From NCBI GenBank assembly GCA_910587775.1, contig CAJUNF010000021.1, positions 12,820 through 25,982 of the forward strand: 13,163 bases of DNA, given 5' to 3'. Each line of letters starts with the position of its first letter. The stretch's first letter is position 1. A program made the translations under genes and the position numbers. The stretch is from an uncultured Bacilli bacterium. Its GTDB lineage: Bacteria; Bacillota_I; Bacilli_A; RF39; UBA660. Shown here piece by piece: positions 6,064-13,163 of this stretch. The notes beneath the pieces were generated by a model. It was not told the DNA's origin. It saw only the letters and a list, made by a program, of their open reading frames with translations, and did no database searches.

Positions 6064-7284
6064 CTAACTATCGTATTCACTTGTAACTCCAAAATAATCT
6101 TCTAAAGAAATCCAATTTCCATTATTATAAAGCTTATAAGATAAATCTGTTCCTACATATCTTAAATGCCAAGACTCATATTTATATCCAGTTTCATTCT
6201 CTTTCCCTTTTGGAAAACGAATAATAAATCCATAACGATAAGCATTTTCATTCACCCATTTTCCTTCTTGAGTATTTGCAAATGCATCGGTAATAGAATT
6301 CAAATCAAAACATAATCCTGTTTGATGTTCAGAATGCCCTGGTCTAGAAGAATAAGTATCTGCTGCAACTTTTCCATCTCTTGCTACATAGTTATTATAA
6401 AGCTTTTCTTGGACACTTTCTGGACGATATCCACTTTGAATCCAAATATTAAGTCCTAAAGCACTAGCATCTGACTTCATAGATTTCCATGCATTATAAG
6501 CAGTATTATTAATACATGTTGCACATTGACTTGTAACTCCAACGGCCGATTTATAAGTATCACTCGGTACAAATCCTTTTTTTAATGCATAAGTTTTATT
6601 AGCAACCAAAATCCCATCAATATAAATAGAACCATCAATCTTATAAATGGAATAACCTTTACTTGACGTTCCAATAAGTTCTTTTTCCCCATCTGGAACA
6701 GGTAATTTTGGATAATTATAAGTATTTATCTTTTCTTTACTTACAATTAAAGTAAAATCTTCTTTCGCTTCATTCCCACTTTTGTCTACCGCAAAATAAG
6801 TAAGTGAATAATTTCCTTCTTTATTAATATCATAATCTCCTAACACTTTTACCTGAATTTCTTCGTTTGAATTATCAGTAACTGTAACCCCTTCTAATAA
6901 ATCAATATTACTTCCTACTTTAGTCGATAGCTCTTTTTTATAAGTAATTACTGGAGATGTTTTATCAATAATATGAACTGTACAAATCTGAGACTTTTCT
7001 GTTTCTTTTTCTTTATATCGTATAGTAATTTCTTGACTTCCAAGTTTTGAAGTATCAATCTTTTGATCCTTTTCTAAAATTTCTAAAGAAAATGAATCTT
7101 TAATTAAAGAAGAAATCGTTACCTCACTATTTACTTCAAAATCTAACTTTTCTTGAAAAATAATAGGGTTTTCATTACTTGGATGCCAAACAAAATACAA
7201 TAAAATTCCTCCACCTACTACTAGAAGAAGAAAACAAAATAAAATCATCAAACGTTTTGGTTGTTTCTTTTTTCTTTTTTTCAT
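6064..7284 (-). CDS. Membrane-anchored VanY-type D-alanyl-D-alanine carboxypeptidase (peptidase M15B) with Ig-like domain
   Basis: The 406-residue protein starts with a lysine-rich segment and one membrane helix at about 12-31. An extracellular Ig-like (DUF5011-type) domain follows at about 103-182, containing DKTSPVI, EGVTVTDNS, EGNYSLTYFAVDKSGNEA and TLIV. The C-terminal M15B peptidase domain spans about 240-385. Zinc and catalytic motifs are intact: SGYRP (R287), SEHQTGLCFD (H320, D327) and YESWHLRYVG (E370, H373). Such enzymes trim the terminal D-Ala from peptidoglycan stem peptides outside the cell. Cysteine occupies the usually small residue in the SxHxxGxAxD motif, and a CATC pair lies at about 254-257. 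The start at 7284 is preferred over an in-frame TTG at 7305, which would fall at the expected transcription start. Ribosome binding is weak (GTGGCGA). Its own promoter and terminator make it a single-gene unit. Vancomycin resistance is not implied, as no vanHAX genes are visible. Confidence 0.9.
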   Translation of the reverse strand: MKKRKKKQPKRLMILFCFLLLVVGGGILLYFVWHPSNENPIIFQEKLDFEVNSEVTISSLIKDSFSLEILEKDQKIDTSKLGSQEITIRYKEKETEKSQICTVHIIDKTSPVITYKKELSTKVGSNIDLLEGVTVTDNSNEEIQVKVLGDYDINKEGNYSLTYFAVDKSGNEAKEDFTLIVSKEKINTYNYPKLPVPDGEKELIGTSSKGYSIYKIDGSIYIDGILVANKTYALKKGFVPSDTYKSAVGVTSQCATCINNTAYNAWKSMKSDASALGLNIWIQSGYRPESVQEKLYNNYVARDGKVAADTYSSRPGHSEHQTGLCFDLNSITDAFANTQEGKWVNENAYRYGFIIRFPKGKENETGYKYESWHLRYVGTDLSYKLYNNGNWISLEDYFGVTSEYDS

Positions 7285-7309
7285 AATATATTCGCCACTT
7301 TTCAAAATA

Positions 7310-7339
7310 ATTATAACACGCTAAATTCTTAAAGTTCAA
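7310..7339 (-). promoter_or_regulatory. Promoter of the carboxypeptidase gene
   Basis: The minus strand has -35 TTGAAC (7334-7339), an 18-base spacer, and a perfect -10 TATAAT (7310-7315) preceded by TGT, giving an extended -10. The predicted transcription start is about 20 bases before the ATG at 7284. Confidence 0.75.
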
Positions 7340-7350
7340 TAAATTGCCTC

Positions 7351-7379
7351 AAAAAAAGAGAAAGTATGTCAACTCCCTC
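7351..7379 (-). terminator. Intrinsic terminator of the metallo-beta-lactamase-fold gene
   Basis: On the minus strand, GAGGGAGT pairs with ACTTTCTC (8 bp, two G-T wobbles) across the six-base loop TGACAT, followed by seven T. It starts one base after the TGA stop codon. Confidence 0.75.
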
Positions 7380-7380
7380 A

Positions 7381-8496
7381 TCATTTAAAATTCCACCAAG
7401 AATCTTGATAATTTCTAATAGCATCATATACCACCCGTTCTCCAATTTTAGGAGTAATCACTGTGACCCCATACTCACTTGCTCGACTTTTTATCACTTT
7501 TGGTGGTTCATTCCATTCATGATTGGATAAAGCAAAAGCCCCCCAATGCACAGGAATTAAATAGGTAGCATGAACATCTTGACTTGCCTCTAATACCTCT
7601 AAAGGTCGCATATGAATTTTACTCCACTTTGTATTATATTGTCCAGCATCAGCCAACATCACCCTGACCGAACCAAGTCGCCGATACACTTCTTTAAAAT
7701 GGTCATTATATCCACTATCTCCCGTAAAATAAACCGAATGCTTTTGATTGGTAAAATGGTATCCACCCCAAAAGCTAATATTTTTATAAAATGGATTTCT
7801 TCCCGAAAAATGTTGAGAAGGTGTCATCGTAAAAGTAATACCACGAAAAGTAAATTGTTCCCACCATATCAAAGGATGAATTTTTTCTTTCGAAATTCCC
7901 CAGGATAAAAAATAACTCTCTACACCAAGAGGCACTAGATAATGTTCTACTTTTTCATCAATTTTCATAATTGCTGAATAATCTAAATGATCAAAATGGT
8001 CATGACTAATTAGTAACACCTGAATTTGAGGAAGATTCTCTGGTTCCATAGGCACTTTAGAAAATCTCTTTGACCCTATAAAAGAAACAGGAGAAGCATA
8101 TTTTGATAACACAGGATCAATTAAAATATTACACCCGTTCATTTGAATCAAACAAGACGAATGCCCAAGCCAATTTATTGTCAAATCATCTGGATTACTT
8201 TTAGGATAACTCTCCCACATAATCACTGGAACTTCCCTTTTTGGAACAGCAATAGCTCCCTTATTCTTTTCATATTTTCCACATGGAAGAGTAAAATCTT
8301 CTACATTATGAAATTGATTATCATAAAAATGCAAAGTTTTTTCTTGATAAGACTTTCGCATTTTTTTATTTGGAATTGCTCCAATACTTGGAAAAAACCA
8401 AAAAAAACAATAAATTCCTAAAAAGAATAAAATAGCAACACCTAAAACAATTAAAATAATTAGAAACCACATTTTCATAATTTTTTTCACATCCAT
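7381..8496 (-). CDS. NAPE-PLD-like metallo-beta-lactamase-fold hydrolase with N-terminal membrane anchor
   Basis: The 371-residue protein has a hydrophobic helix at about 9-35, then a metallo-beta-lactamase-fold domain from about residue 100. The binuclear zinc ligands can be read in order: HDHFDH (H165, H167, D169, H170), H229 in TPSQHFSGR, D260 in TGDSGY, and H317 in PVHWG. The LTINWLGHSSCLIQ and NILIDPVLS strands and the PSQHFSGR segment place it in the NAPE-PLD/RomA-like branch (COG2220) rather than among beta-lactamases or RNases. A phosphodiesterase acting on a membrane lipid or related substrate is plausible, but the substrate is unknown. The start is uncertain: ATG at 8496 has GGAAGA about 16 bases upstream, while in-frame ATGs at 8478 and 8472 are alternatives with no better ribosome binding site. 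It lies between two terminators, so it should have its own promoter, which I could not identify with confidence. Confidence 0.87.
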   Translation of the reverse strand: MDVKKIMKMWFLIILIVLGVAILFFLGIYCFFWFFPSIGAIPNKKMRKSYQEKTLHFYDNQFHNVEDFTLPCGKYEKNKGAIAVPKREVPVIMWESYPKSNPDDLTINWLGHSSCLIQMNGCNILIDPVLSKYASPVSFIGSKRFSKVPMEPENLPQIQVLLISHDHFDHLDYSAIMKIDEKVEHYLVPLGVESYFLSWGISKEKIHPLIWWEQFTFRGITFTMTPSQHFSGRNPFYKNISFWGGYHFTNQKHSVYFTGDSGYNDHFKEVYRRLGSVRVMLADAGQYNTKWSKIHMRPLEVLEASQDVHATYLIPVHWGAFALSNHEWNEPPKVIKSRASEYGVTVITPKIGERVVYDAIRNYQDSWWNFK

Positions 8497-8568
8497 TTAT
8501 TTTTTATAAACATCTTCCCTACTATTGTGGTAGAAAAAAGAAAGATCATGTATACAAAATAGAATGAA

Positions 8569-8604
8569 ACAAAAAAAGAAGTTAATTTAATTCTTAACTT
8601 CTTT
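8569..8604 (-). terminator. Intrinsic terminator of the repeat-protein gene
   Basis: On the minus strand, AAAGAAGTTAA pairs perfectly with TTAACTTCTTT (11 bp) across an eight-base loop and is followed by seven T. The repeat-protein stop codon (8587-8589) begins in the loop. Confidence 0.88.
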
Positions 8605-11600
8605 ATTTAGCTTCTTTTTATAAACAATAACTCCAGAACTTCCTAATAATAATGTAATAACAGCTAAAATCCAATTTAAAATAGATTTTTTCTCTTCTGT
8701 TACTTTAGAATCCGTTTCATTAGAGATTAATTCATCTTTTTTATTTTCTTCATAAGAAATAATATAAGTTCCTAATCCAGCTGTTTTTAATTCTATTTCT
8801 GATTTTGATAATAAAGTATGATTTAATTTTTCTACGACCTCCCCCTCAACTTTATAAATTCCTAAGAATGTTTTATTTGGATCTAAATGAATGGTCATTT
8901 TAATTGGAGTAGATTCTAAATAATTCATATCTTCCGTTTTTGTTTTTACAAACAAATTAAAGTATTCACTGACATTAGCAAATCTATTTGCTAGTGCATC
9001 TGTAAGAGATAAATCATGTTTATCAAAAGATTCAATTTCTGGTAAATTTGCAGTATTAAAACTAATTTTAATTCCTGCTACTGAATAACTTGTTATGATT
9101 ATATTTTGATTTGGTTTAGTTACATTAGAAGGATATGTATTCGTTGATTGATTTGAATCAGAATTTGGATTTTGATTATTTTCATTATCTTTTAAAATCC
9201 AACTTACCTTAGCTTTAATACTTCCTGTATTTCCTGCTTTATCTACATATTCAAAGGTAAACTCGCCATTTTCTGTAAAAGTATAACTTTTTTGACCTTG
9301 ATTATTTGTTATGATAATCTCTTTATCACTAATAATAGTTGCAATAACAGGATATTTAGTATTAATAATCGTACTATAATTAATCATAACGTTTGGTACA
9401 ACTTTATCTATCCAGTCTACTTTAACAACAGTTTGATTTTTATTTCCAGCTTCATCCACATATTCAAATACAAACTCACCATTTTCTACGAAAGTATAAG
9501 TATTTGAGCCATTATTATTGATAATTGTTACATTATTTTTGTTAAAAGTAACAGTTGCTGTTACATCACGATTTGTTAAAGTATCATAATCAAAAGTAAT
9601 AATTGGAATTGGTTTTATTTTATCAATCCAACTAACTTTCGCAATAGCACTACCAACATTACCTGCTTGATCTTGATATTCAAAAGTAAACTCTCCATTT
9701 TCTTTAAATGTATAACTGTTTGAACCATTATTATTTAATATAACAACATTTTCTTCATCAAAAGATATACTTGCTATAACATCTTCATTGGTTAATATTT
9801 CCTTACTATAAATAATAGTAGCATTTGGAGCCTTTTTATCGATCCAATTTACTTTAACAACTGTTCCCCCTACATTTCCAGCTTCATCTTGATATTCAAA
9901 TGTAAATTCTCCATTTTCTGTAAATATATATGTATTTGAACCATTATTATTTGTAATTGTTATATTTTCCTTATCAAAGGTAATTGTTGCTGTTACATCT
10001 TCATTGGTTAAAGTATTTTTGTCAAACGTAACTGTAACATTTGGCAATTTTTTATTAATCCAATCAACACTAGCAACTGCTGTTCCAATATTTCCAGCTT
10101 CATCTTGATATTTAAATATAAACTCTCCATTTTCTGTAAATGTATAACTATTTGAACCATTATTATTTAATATAACAACATTTTCTTCATCAAAAGATAT
10201 ACTTGCTATAACATTTTGATTTGTTGGTAATTTTTTATCATAAGTAATTGTTGCAATTGGGGCCTTTTTATCAATCCAATTTACAACAACTTTTGCACTA
10301 CCAATATTACCAGCTTCATCTTGATATTCAAATGCAAATTCTCCATTTTCAGTAAATGTATAAGTATTTAAGCCATTATTGTTTAATATAGTTACATTTT
10401 CTTTATCAAAGGTAATTGTTGCTTCTACACTCTCATTTGTTAATGAATTTTTATCAAAGGTAACTGTTGCAACTGGTGCCTTTTTATCAATCCAATTTAC
10501 AACGGCTTTTGCACTACCAATATTACCTGCTTGATCTTGATATTCAAATATAAATTCTCCATTTTCTTTAAATGTATATGTATTCTTTCCTTCATTATTA
10601 GTAATTAATACATTTTCTTTATCAAACGAAATACTTGCTACAACATCTTGATTAGTTAATAATTTTTTATCAAAAGTAATCGTTGCATTAGGTACTACCT
10701 TATCTATCCAAGTTACACTTGCTTTTACTGTTCCAATATTTCCTGCTGCATCCCTAAATTCAAATGTAAACTCTCCATTTTCTTTAAATGTATAAGTATT
10801 CTTACCATTATTATTTAATATAGTTACATTCTCTCGATCAAAAGTGATTGTTGCAGTTACATCTTGATTTGTTAATGAATTTTTATCATAAGTTAATATA
10901 GCTTCTGGACCATTTTTATTAATCCAATCAACACTAGCAACTGCTGTTCCAATATTTCCAGCTTCATCTTGGAATTCAAATGTAAACTCTCCATTTTCTT
11001 TAAATGTATAAGTATCACTTCCACCATTATTTGTAATAATTACATTAACTTTATTGAAAGTAATTGTTGCAATAACATCTTGATTTGTTAAAATCTCTTT
11101 ACTATATGTAATAGTTGCTTTTGGAGTAACTTTATCTATCCAACAAATAACTGCTTTCATAGACCCAATATTACCTGCTTGGTCTTGATATTCAAAAGTA
11201 AATTCTCCATTTTCTTTGAACACATAAACATTTGAGCCATTATTATTTAATATAGTTACATTTTCTTTATCAAATGTAATAATTGCTGTTACATCTTGAT
11301 TTGTTAGTGCTAACTCATCATATGTAATAGTTGCAACTGGAGCCTTTTTATCAATCCAATCTACACTTGCTTTTAAAGATCCTTTATTTCCAGCTTGATC
11401 TTGATATTCAAATGTAAATTCACCATTCTCTTTGAATGTATATGTATTTTTTCCTTCATTGTTTAAAATAGTAACATTTTCTTTGTCAAAGGTAATGGTT
11501 GCTGTTACATCTTGATTCGTTAAAGTTGTTTTATCAAATGTAATAGCTGCTTTTGGTGAAGTCTTATCAATCCAATCTACGCTAGCTTTTAAAGATCCTT

Positions 11601-13163
11601 TATTTCCTACTTCATCTTGATATTCAAATGTAAATTCTCCATTTTCTGTAAATACATATGTATTTTTTCCTTCATTGTTTAAAATCGTAACATCTTCTTC
11701 ATCAAAAGATATACTCGCTACAACACTTTGATTCGTTAATGTTGTTTTATCATAGAAAATAGTTCCAGTAGGAGCTGTTTTATCAATCCAACTAACTTTA
11801 GCAGTAGCATATCCAATATTTCCAGCTTTGTCTTTAAATTCAAATGTGAATTCTCCATTTTCTTTAAACACATAAACATTAGAAATATTATTTAAAATAA
11901 TTAATTCTTTAGAAGAAGTTAATGTAGCAATTACATCCTGATTAGTTTTTGTCGTAATATTATATTCAATTTCTACAGTTGGAACTTCTTTATCAATCCA
12001 AGTAACAATAGCCTTTGCGCTATTAGGATTTCCAGCTTGATCTTTGAATTCAAATGTAAACTCCCCGTTTTCAGTAAAGGTATAAGTATTTTTTCCATCG
12101 TTATTGGTAATTATTACATTTTCTTCATCAAATGTAATAGTTGCTTCTACACTTTCATTTGTTAACGTTGCTTTATCATATGAAATAATTCCATTAGGAC
12201 TTGTTTTATCAATCCAACTAACCTTTGCAGTTGCATAGCCAATATTTCCAGCTTGATCTTGGAATTCAAATGTAAACTCTCCATTTTTTGTAAATATATA
12301 TGTATTTAAATTATTATTATTTAAAATAGTAACATTTTCTTTGTCAAATGTAATAGTTGCTTCTACACTCTCATTTGTTAATGTTGTTTTATCATAAGTA
12401 ATAGTAACATCTAAACCATCTTTATCAATCCAAGTAACACTTGCAACTGCGCTACCTACATTTCCAACTTCATCAGAGAAAGTAAAAGTAAACTCTCCAT
12501 TTTCTGTAAAGGTATAAGTATTACTTCCACCATTATTTGTGATAGTAACATTTTCTTTGTCAAATGTAATAATTGCTGTTACATCTTGATTTGTCATTGT
12601 ATTCTTACTATATGTAATAGTAGCAACTGGTGCTTTTTTATCTATCCAGTTTACGACTGCTTTAGCACTACCAGTATTCCCTGCTTGATCTCTAAATTCA
12701 AATACAAATTCTCCATTTTCAGTAAATACATATGTACTTTTTCCTTCATTGTTTAAAATCGTAACATCTTCTTCATCAAAAGATATACTCGCTACAACAC
12801 TTTGATTCGTTAATGTTGTTTTATCATAAGTAATCGTTGCTTTTGGTGCCTTTTTATCAATATAATCAACAGCAGCTTTAATAGAACCAGCATTTCCAGC
12901 TTTATCTACATATTCAAAAGTAAATTCTCCGTTTTCAGTAAAGGTATAAATATTTGATCCATCATTATTTGTAATAGATACATTTTCTTTATCAAAGATA
13001 ACGACAACTTCTACATCTTGATTTGTTAACTCAGTTCTATTATAGATTAAAGTTGCTTCTGGTGCTTTTTTATCAATATTTTGAACTACAGCCTTAACAG
13101 TTCCAGTATTTCCAAACTCATCTACAAACTCAAAAGTAAATTCTCCGTTTTCAGTAAAAGTAT
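8587..13163 (-). CDS. Giant cell-surface protein of tandem Ig-like repeats, C-terminal part (5' end outside window)
   Basis: The minus-strand frame is open from the right edge to a TAA at 8587-8589 and gives at least 1,524 residues. Its start lies beyond 13163; the Met at 12597 is an internal residue replacing the Leu usual in that repeat position. Residues from the edge to 9190 are tandem Ig-like modules of 72 residues with motifs WIDK.AP, TN(Q/E)(D/S)V, FDKENV.I.NN, TFTENGEFTFEY and D.AGN. An Asn/Ser/Thr-rich linker follows (9189-9103), then a beta-rich domain (about 9102-8746) resembling the pre-anchor domains of gut Bacillota surface proteins (PIKMTIHLDPN, GIYKVEGEVVEKL, LGTYIISYE). The protein ends with one membrane helix and KKKLNKEVKN. 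No LPxTG motif precedes the helix, so anchoring is by the helix rather than a sortase. A long adhesin-like stalk is the likely role. The ligand-binding head, if any, is outside the window. Confidence 0.9.
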   Translation of the reverse strand, partial: TFTENGEFTFEFVDEFGNTGTVKAVVQNIDKKAPEATLIYNRTELTNQDVEVVVIFDKENVSITNNDGSNIYTFTENGEFTFEYVDKAGNAGSIKAAVDYIDKKAPKATITYDKTTLTNQSVVASISFDEEDVTILNNEGKSTYVFTENGEFVFEFRDQAGNTGSAKAVVNWIDKKAPVATITYSKNTMTNQDVTAIITFDKENVTITNNGGSNTYTFTENGEFTFTFSDEVGNVGSAVASVTWIDKDGLDVTITYDKTTLTNESVEATITFDKENVTILNNNNLNTYIFTKNGEFTFEFQDQAGNIGYATAKVSWIDKTSPNGIISYDKATLTNESVEATITFDEENVIITNNDGKNTYTFTENGEFTFEFKDQAGNPNSAKAIVTWIDKEVPTVEIEYNITTKTNQDVIATLTSSKELIILNNISNVYVFKENGEFTFEFKDKAGNIGYATAKVSWIDKTAPTGTIFYDKTTLTNQSVVASISFDEEDVTILNNEGKNTYVFTENGEFTFEYQDEVGNKGSLKASVDWIDKTSPKAAITFDKTTLTNQDVTATITFDKENVTILNNEGKNTYTFKENGEFTFEYQDQAGNKGSLKASVDWIDKKAPVATITYDELALTNQDVTAIITFDKENVTILNNNGSNVYVFKENGEFTFEYQDQAGNIGSMKAVICWIDKVTPKATITYSKEILTNQDVIATITFNKVNVIITNNGGSDTYTFKENGEFTFEFQDEAGNIGTAVASVDWINKNGPEAILTYDKNSLTNQDVTATITFDRENVTILNNNGKNTYTFKENGEFTFEFRDAAGNIGTVKASVTWIDKVVPNATITFDKKLLTNQDVVASISFDKENVLITNNEGKNTYTFKENGEFIFEYQDQAGNIGSAKAVVNWIDKKAPVATVTFDKNSLTNESVEATITFDKENVTILNNNGLNTYTFTENGEFAFEYQDEAGNIGSAKVVVNWIDKKAPIATITYDKKLPTNQNVIASISFDEENVVILNNNGSNSYTFTENGEFIFKYQDEAGNIGTAVASVDWINKKLPNVTVTFDKNTLTNEDVTATITFDKENITITNNNGSNTYIFTENGEFTFEYQDEAGNVGGTVVKVNWIDKKAPNATIIYSKEILTNEDVIASISFDEENVVILNNNGSNSYTFKENGEFTFEYQDQAGNVGSAIAKVSWIDKIKPIPIITFDYDTLTNRDVTATVTFNKNNVTIINNNGSNTYTFVENGEFVFEYVDEAGNKNQTVVKVDWIDKVVPNVMINYSTIINTKYPVIATIISDKEIIITNNQGQKSYTFTENGEFTFEYVDKAGNTGSIKAKVSWILKDNENNQNPNSDSNQSTNTYPSNVTKPNQNIIITSYSVAGIKISFNTANLPEIESFDKHDLSLTDALANRFANVSEYFNLFVKTKTEDMNYLESTPIKMTIHLDPNKTFLGIYKVEGEVVEKLNHTLLSKSEIELKTAGLGTYIISYEENKKDELISNETDSKVTEEKKSILNWILAVITLLLGSSGVIVYKKKLNKEVKN
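9190..13163 (-). repeat. Tandem 216-bp coding repeats (72-residue Ig-like units), 18 units plus a partial one
   Basis: Taking TN(Q/E)xV as the unit start and reading on the minus strand, unit starts are at 13026, 12810, 12594, 12378, 12162, 11946, 11736, 11520, 11304, 11088, 10872, 10656, 10440, 10224, 10008, 9792, 9576 and 9360. A partial unit runs from the edge to 13027. All complete units are 216 bp, except the one starting at 11946, which is 210 bp (two codons short in the NN.G.N loop). The last unit (9360-9190) is shortened and diverged (TKYPV instead of TNQDV) and acts as the membrane-proximal end. Strongest conservation is in ENGEFTFE and WIDK; surface-loop positions vary. It is not a CRISPR or non-coding satellite: units keep one reading frame and vary mainly at the protein level. 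Confidence 0.95.

Noticed and set aside
7285..7305. TTG start for the carboxypeptidase
   Set aside because: It falls at the expected transcription start of the promoter at 7310-7339, leaving no leader or ribosome binding site.
6064..8496. Vancomycin-resistance cluster suggested by the VanY-type enzyme
   Set aside because: No VanH, VanA-type ligase, VanX or VanRS genes are present. The enzyme is a common peptidoglycan-trimming carboxypeptidase with its own promoter and terminator.
8497..8570. Promoter for the metallo-beta-lactamase-fold gene
   Set aside because: One must exist after the terminator, but no -35/-10 pair with acceptable spacing stands out, so no coordinates are claimed.
9292..9507. 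71-codon plus-strand open frame inside the repeat array
   Set aside because: It is an antisense shadow of the repeat gene, with low-complexity Ile/Asn-rich content and no ribosome binding site. The same goes for the plus-strand frames at 2352-2540, 7612-7908 and 8143-8421 and the minus-strand frames at 787-1050 and 1216-1416.
8587..12597. Repeat-protein gene taken as starting at the ATG at 12595-12597
   Set aside because: The same frame stays open to the right edge and encodes further repeat units. This Met replaces a Leu in the repeat (TMTNQ for TLTNQ) and has no ribosome binding site, so it is internal.
9190..13163. Regular 216-bp repeats as a CRISPR array or non-coding satellite
   Set aside because: There are no short identical repeats separated by unique spacers. 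The whole period is coding, in one frame, and conserved at protein level.

Overview
The window looks like chromosomal DNA of a low-GC, endospore-forming member of the Bacillota (Firmicutes). It is strongly AT-rich and uses the standard bacterial code (TGA acts as a stop, for example in the beta-lactamase-fold gene). It has GGAGG-type ribosome binding sites and spore germinant-receptor genes. A host-associated Bacilli or Clostridia lineage fits the large Ig-like repeat surface protein, but nothing here fixes the genus.

Layout. Positions 1-1549 (+ strand) carry the end of a Ger(x)C lipoprotein gene overlapping a GerAB-type permease gene, which together form the distal part of a germinant-receptor operon. 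A bidirectional terminator at 1531-1564 separates this operon from everything else, which lies on the minus strand. In minus-strand transcription order (right to left) the genes are: a very large surface protein of tandem Ig-like repeats (8587 to beyond the right edge); a membrane-anchored NAPE-PLD-like metallo-beta-lactamase-fold hydrolase (7381-8496); a membrane-anchored VanY-type carboxypeptidase with an Ig-like domain (6064-7284); a decayed XRE-type regulator pseudogene (5620-5963); a MerR regulator with two C-terminal membrane segments overlapping a YbjQ/UPF0145 gene (4561-5509); an SDR oxidoreductase overlapping a Qnr-like pentapeptide-repeat gene (3124-4492); and miaB (1563-2978).

Most units are short and well insulated. 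Nearly every gene or gene pair ends in a readable hairpin plus T-run, and three units share an extended -10 element (TGTTATAAT or TGTTATACT). The MerR promoter has the classical 19-bp spacer filled by a 9-of-11 inverted repeat, so it is probably autoregulated.

No complete new system is evident. The points most worth a second look are: the Ig-like array (18 full or nearly full units plus one cut by the edge, with 91-bp and 64-bp perfectly identical blocks between non-adjacent units); the membrane-bound MerR/YbjQ pair; the Qnr-like protein translationally overlapped with an SDR; and the frameshifted, internally deleted HTH gene. The only Met that could open the repeat protein inside the window (12597) is an internal residue, so the gene is truncated by the window edge.
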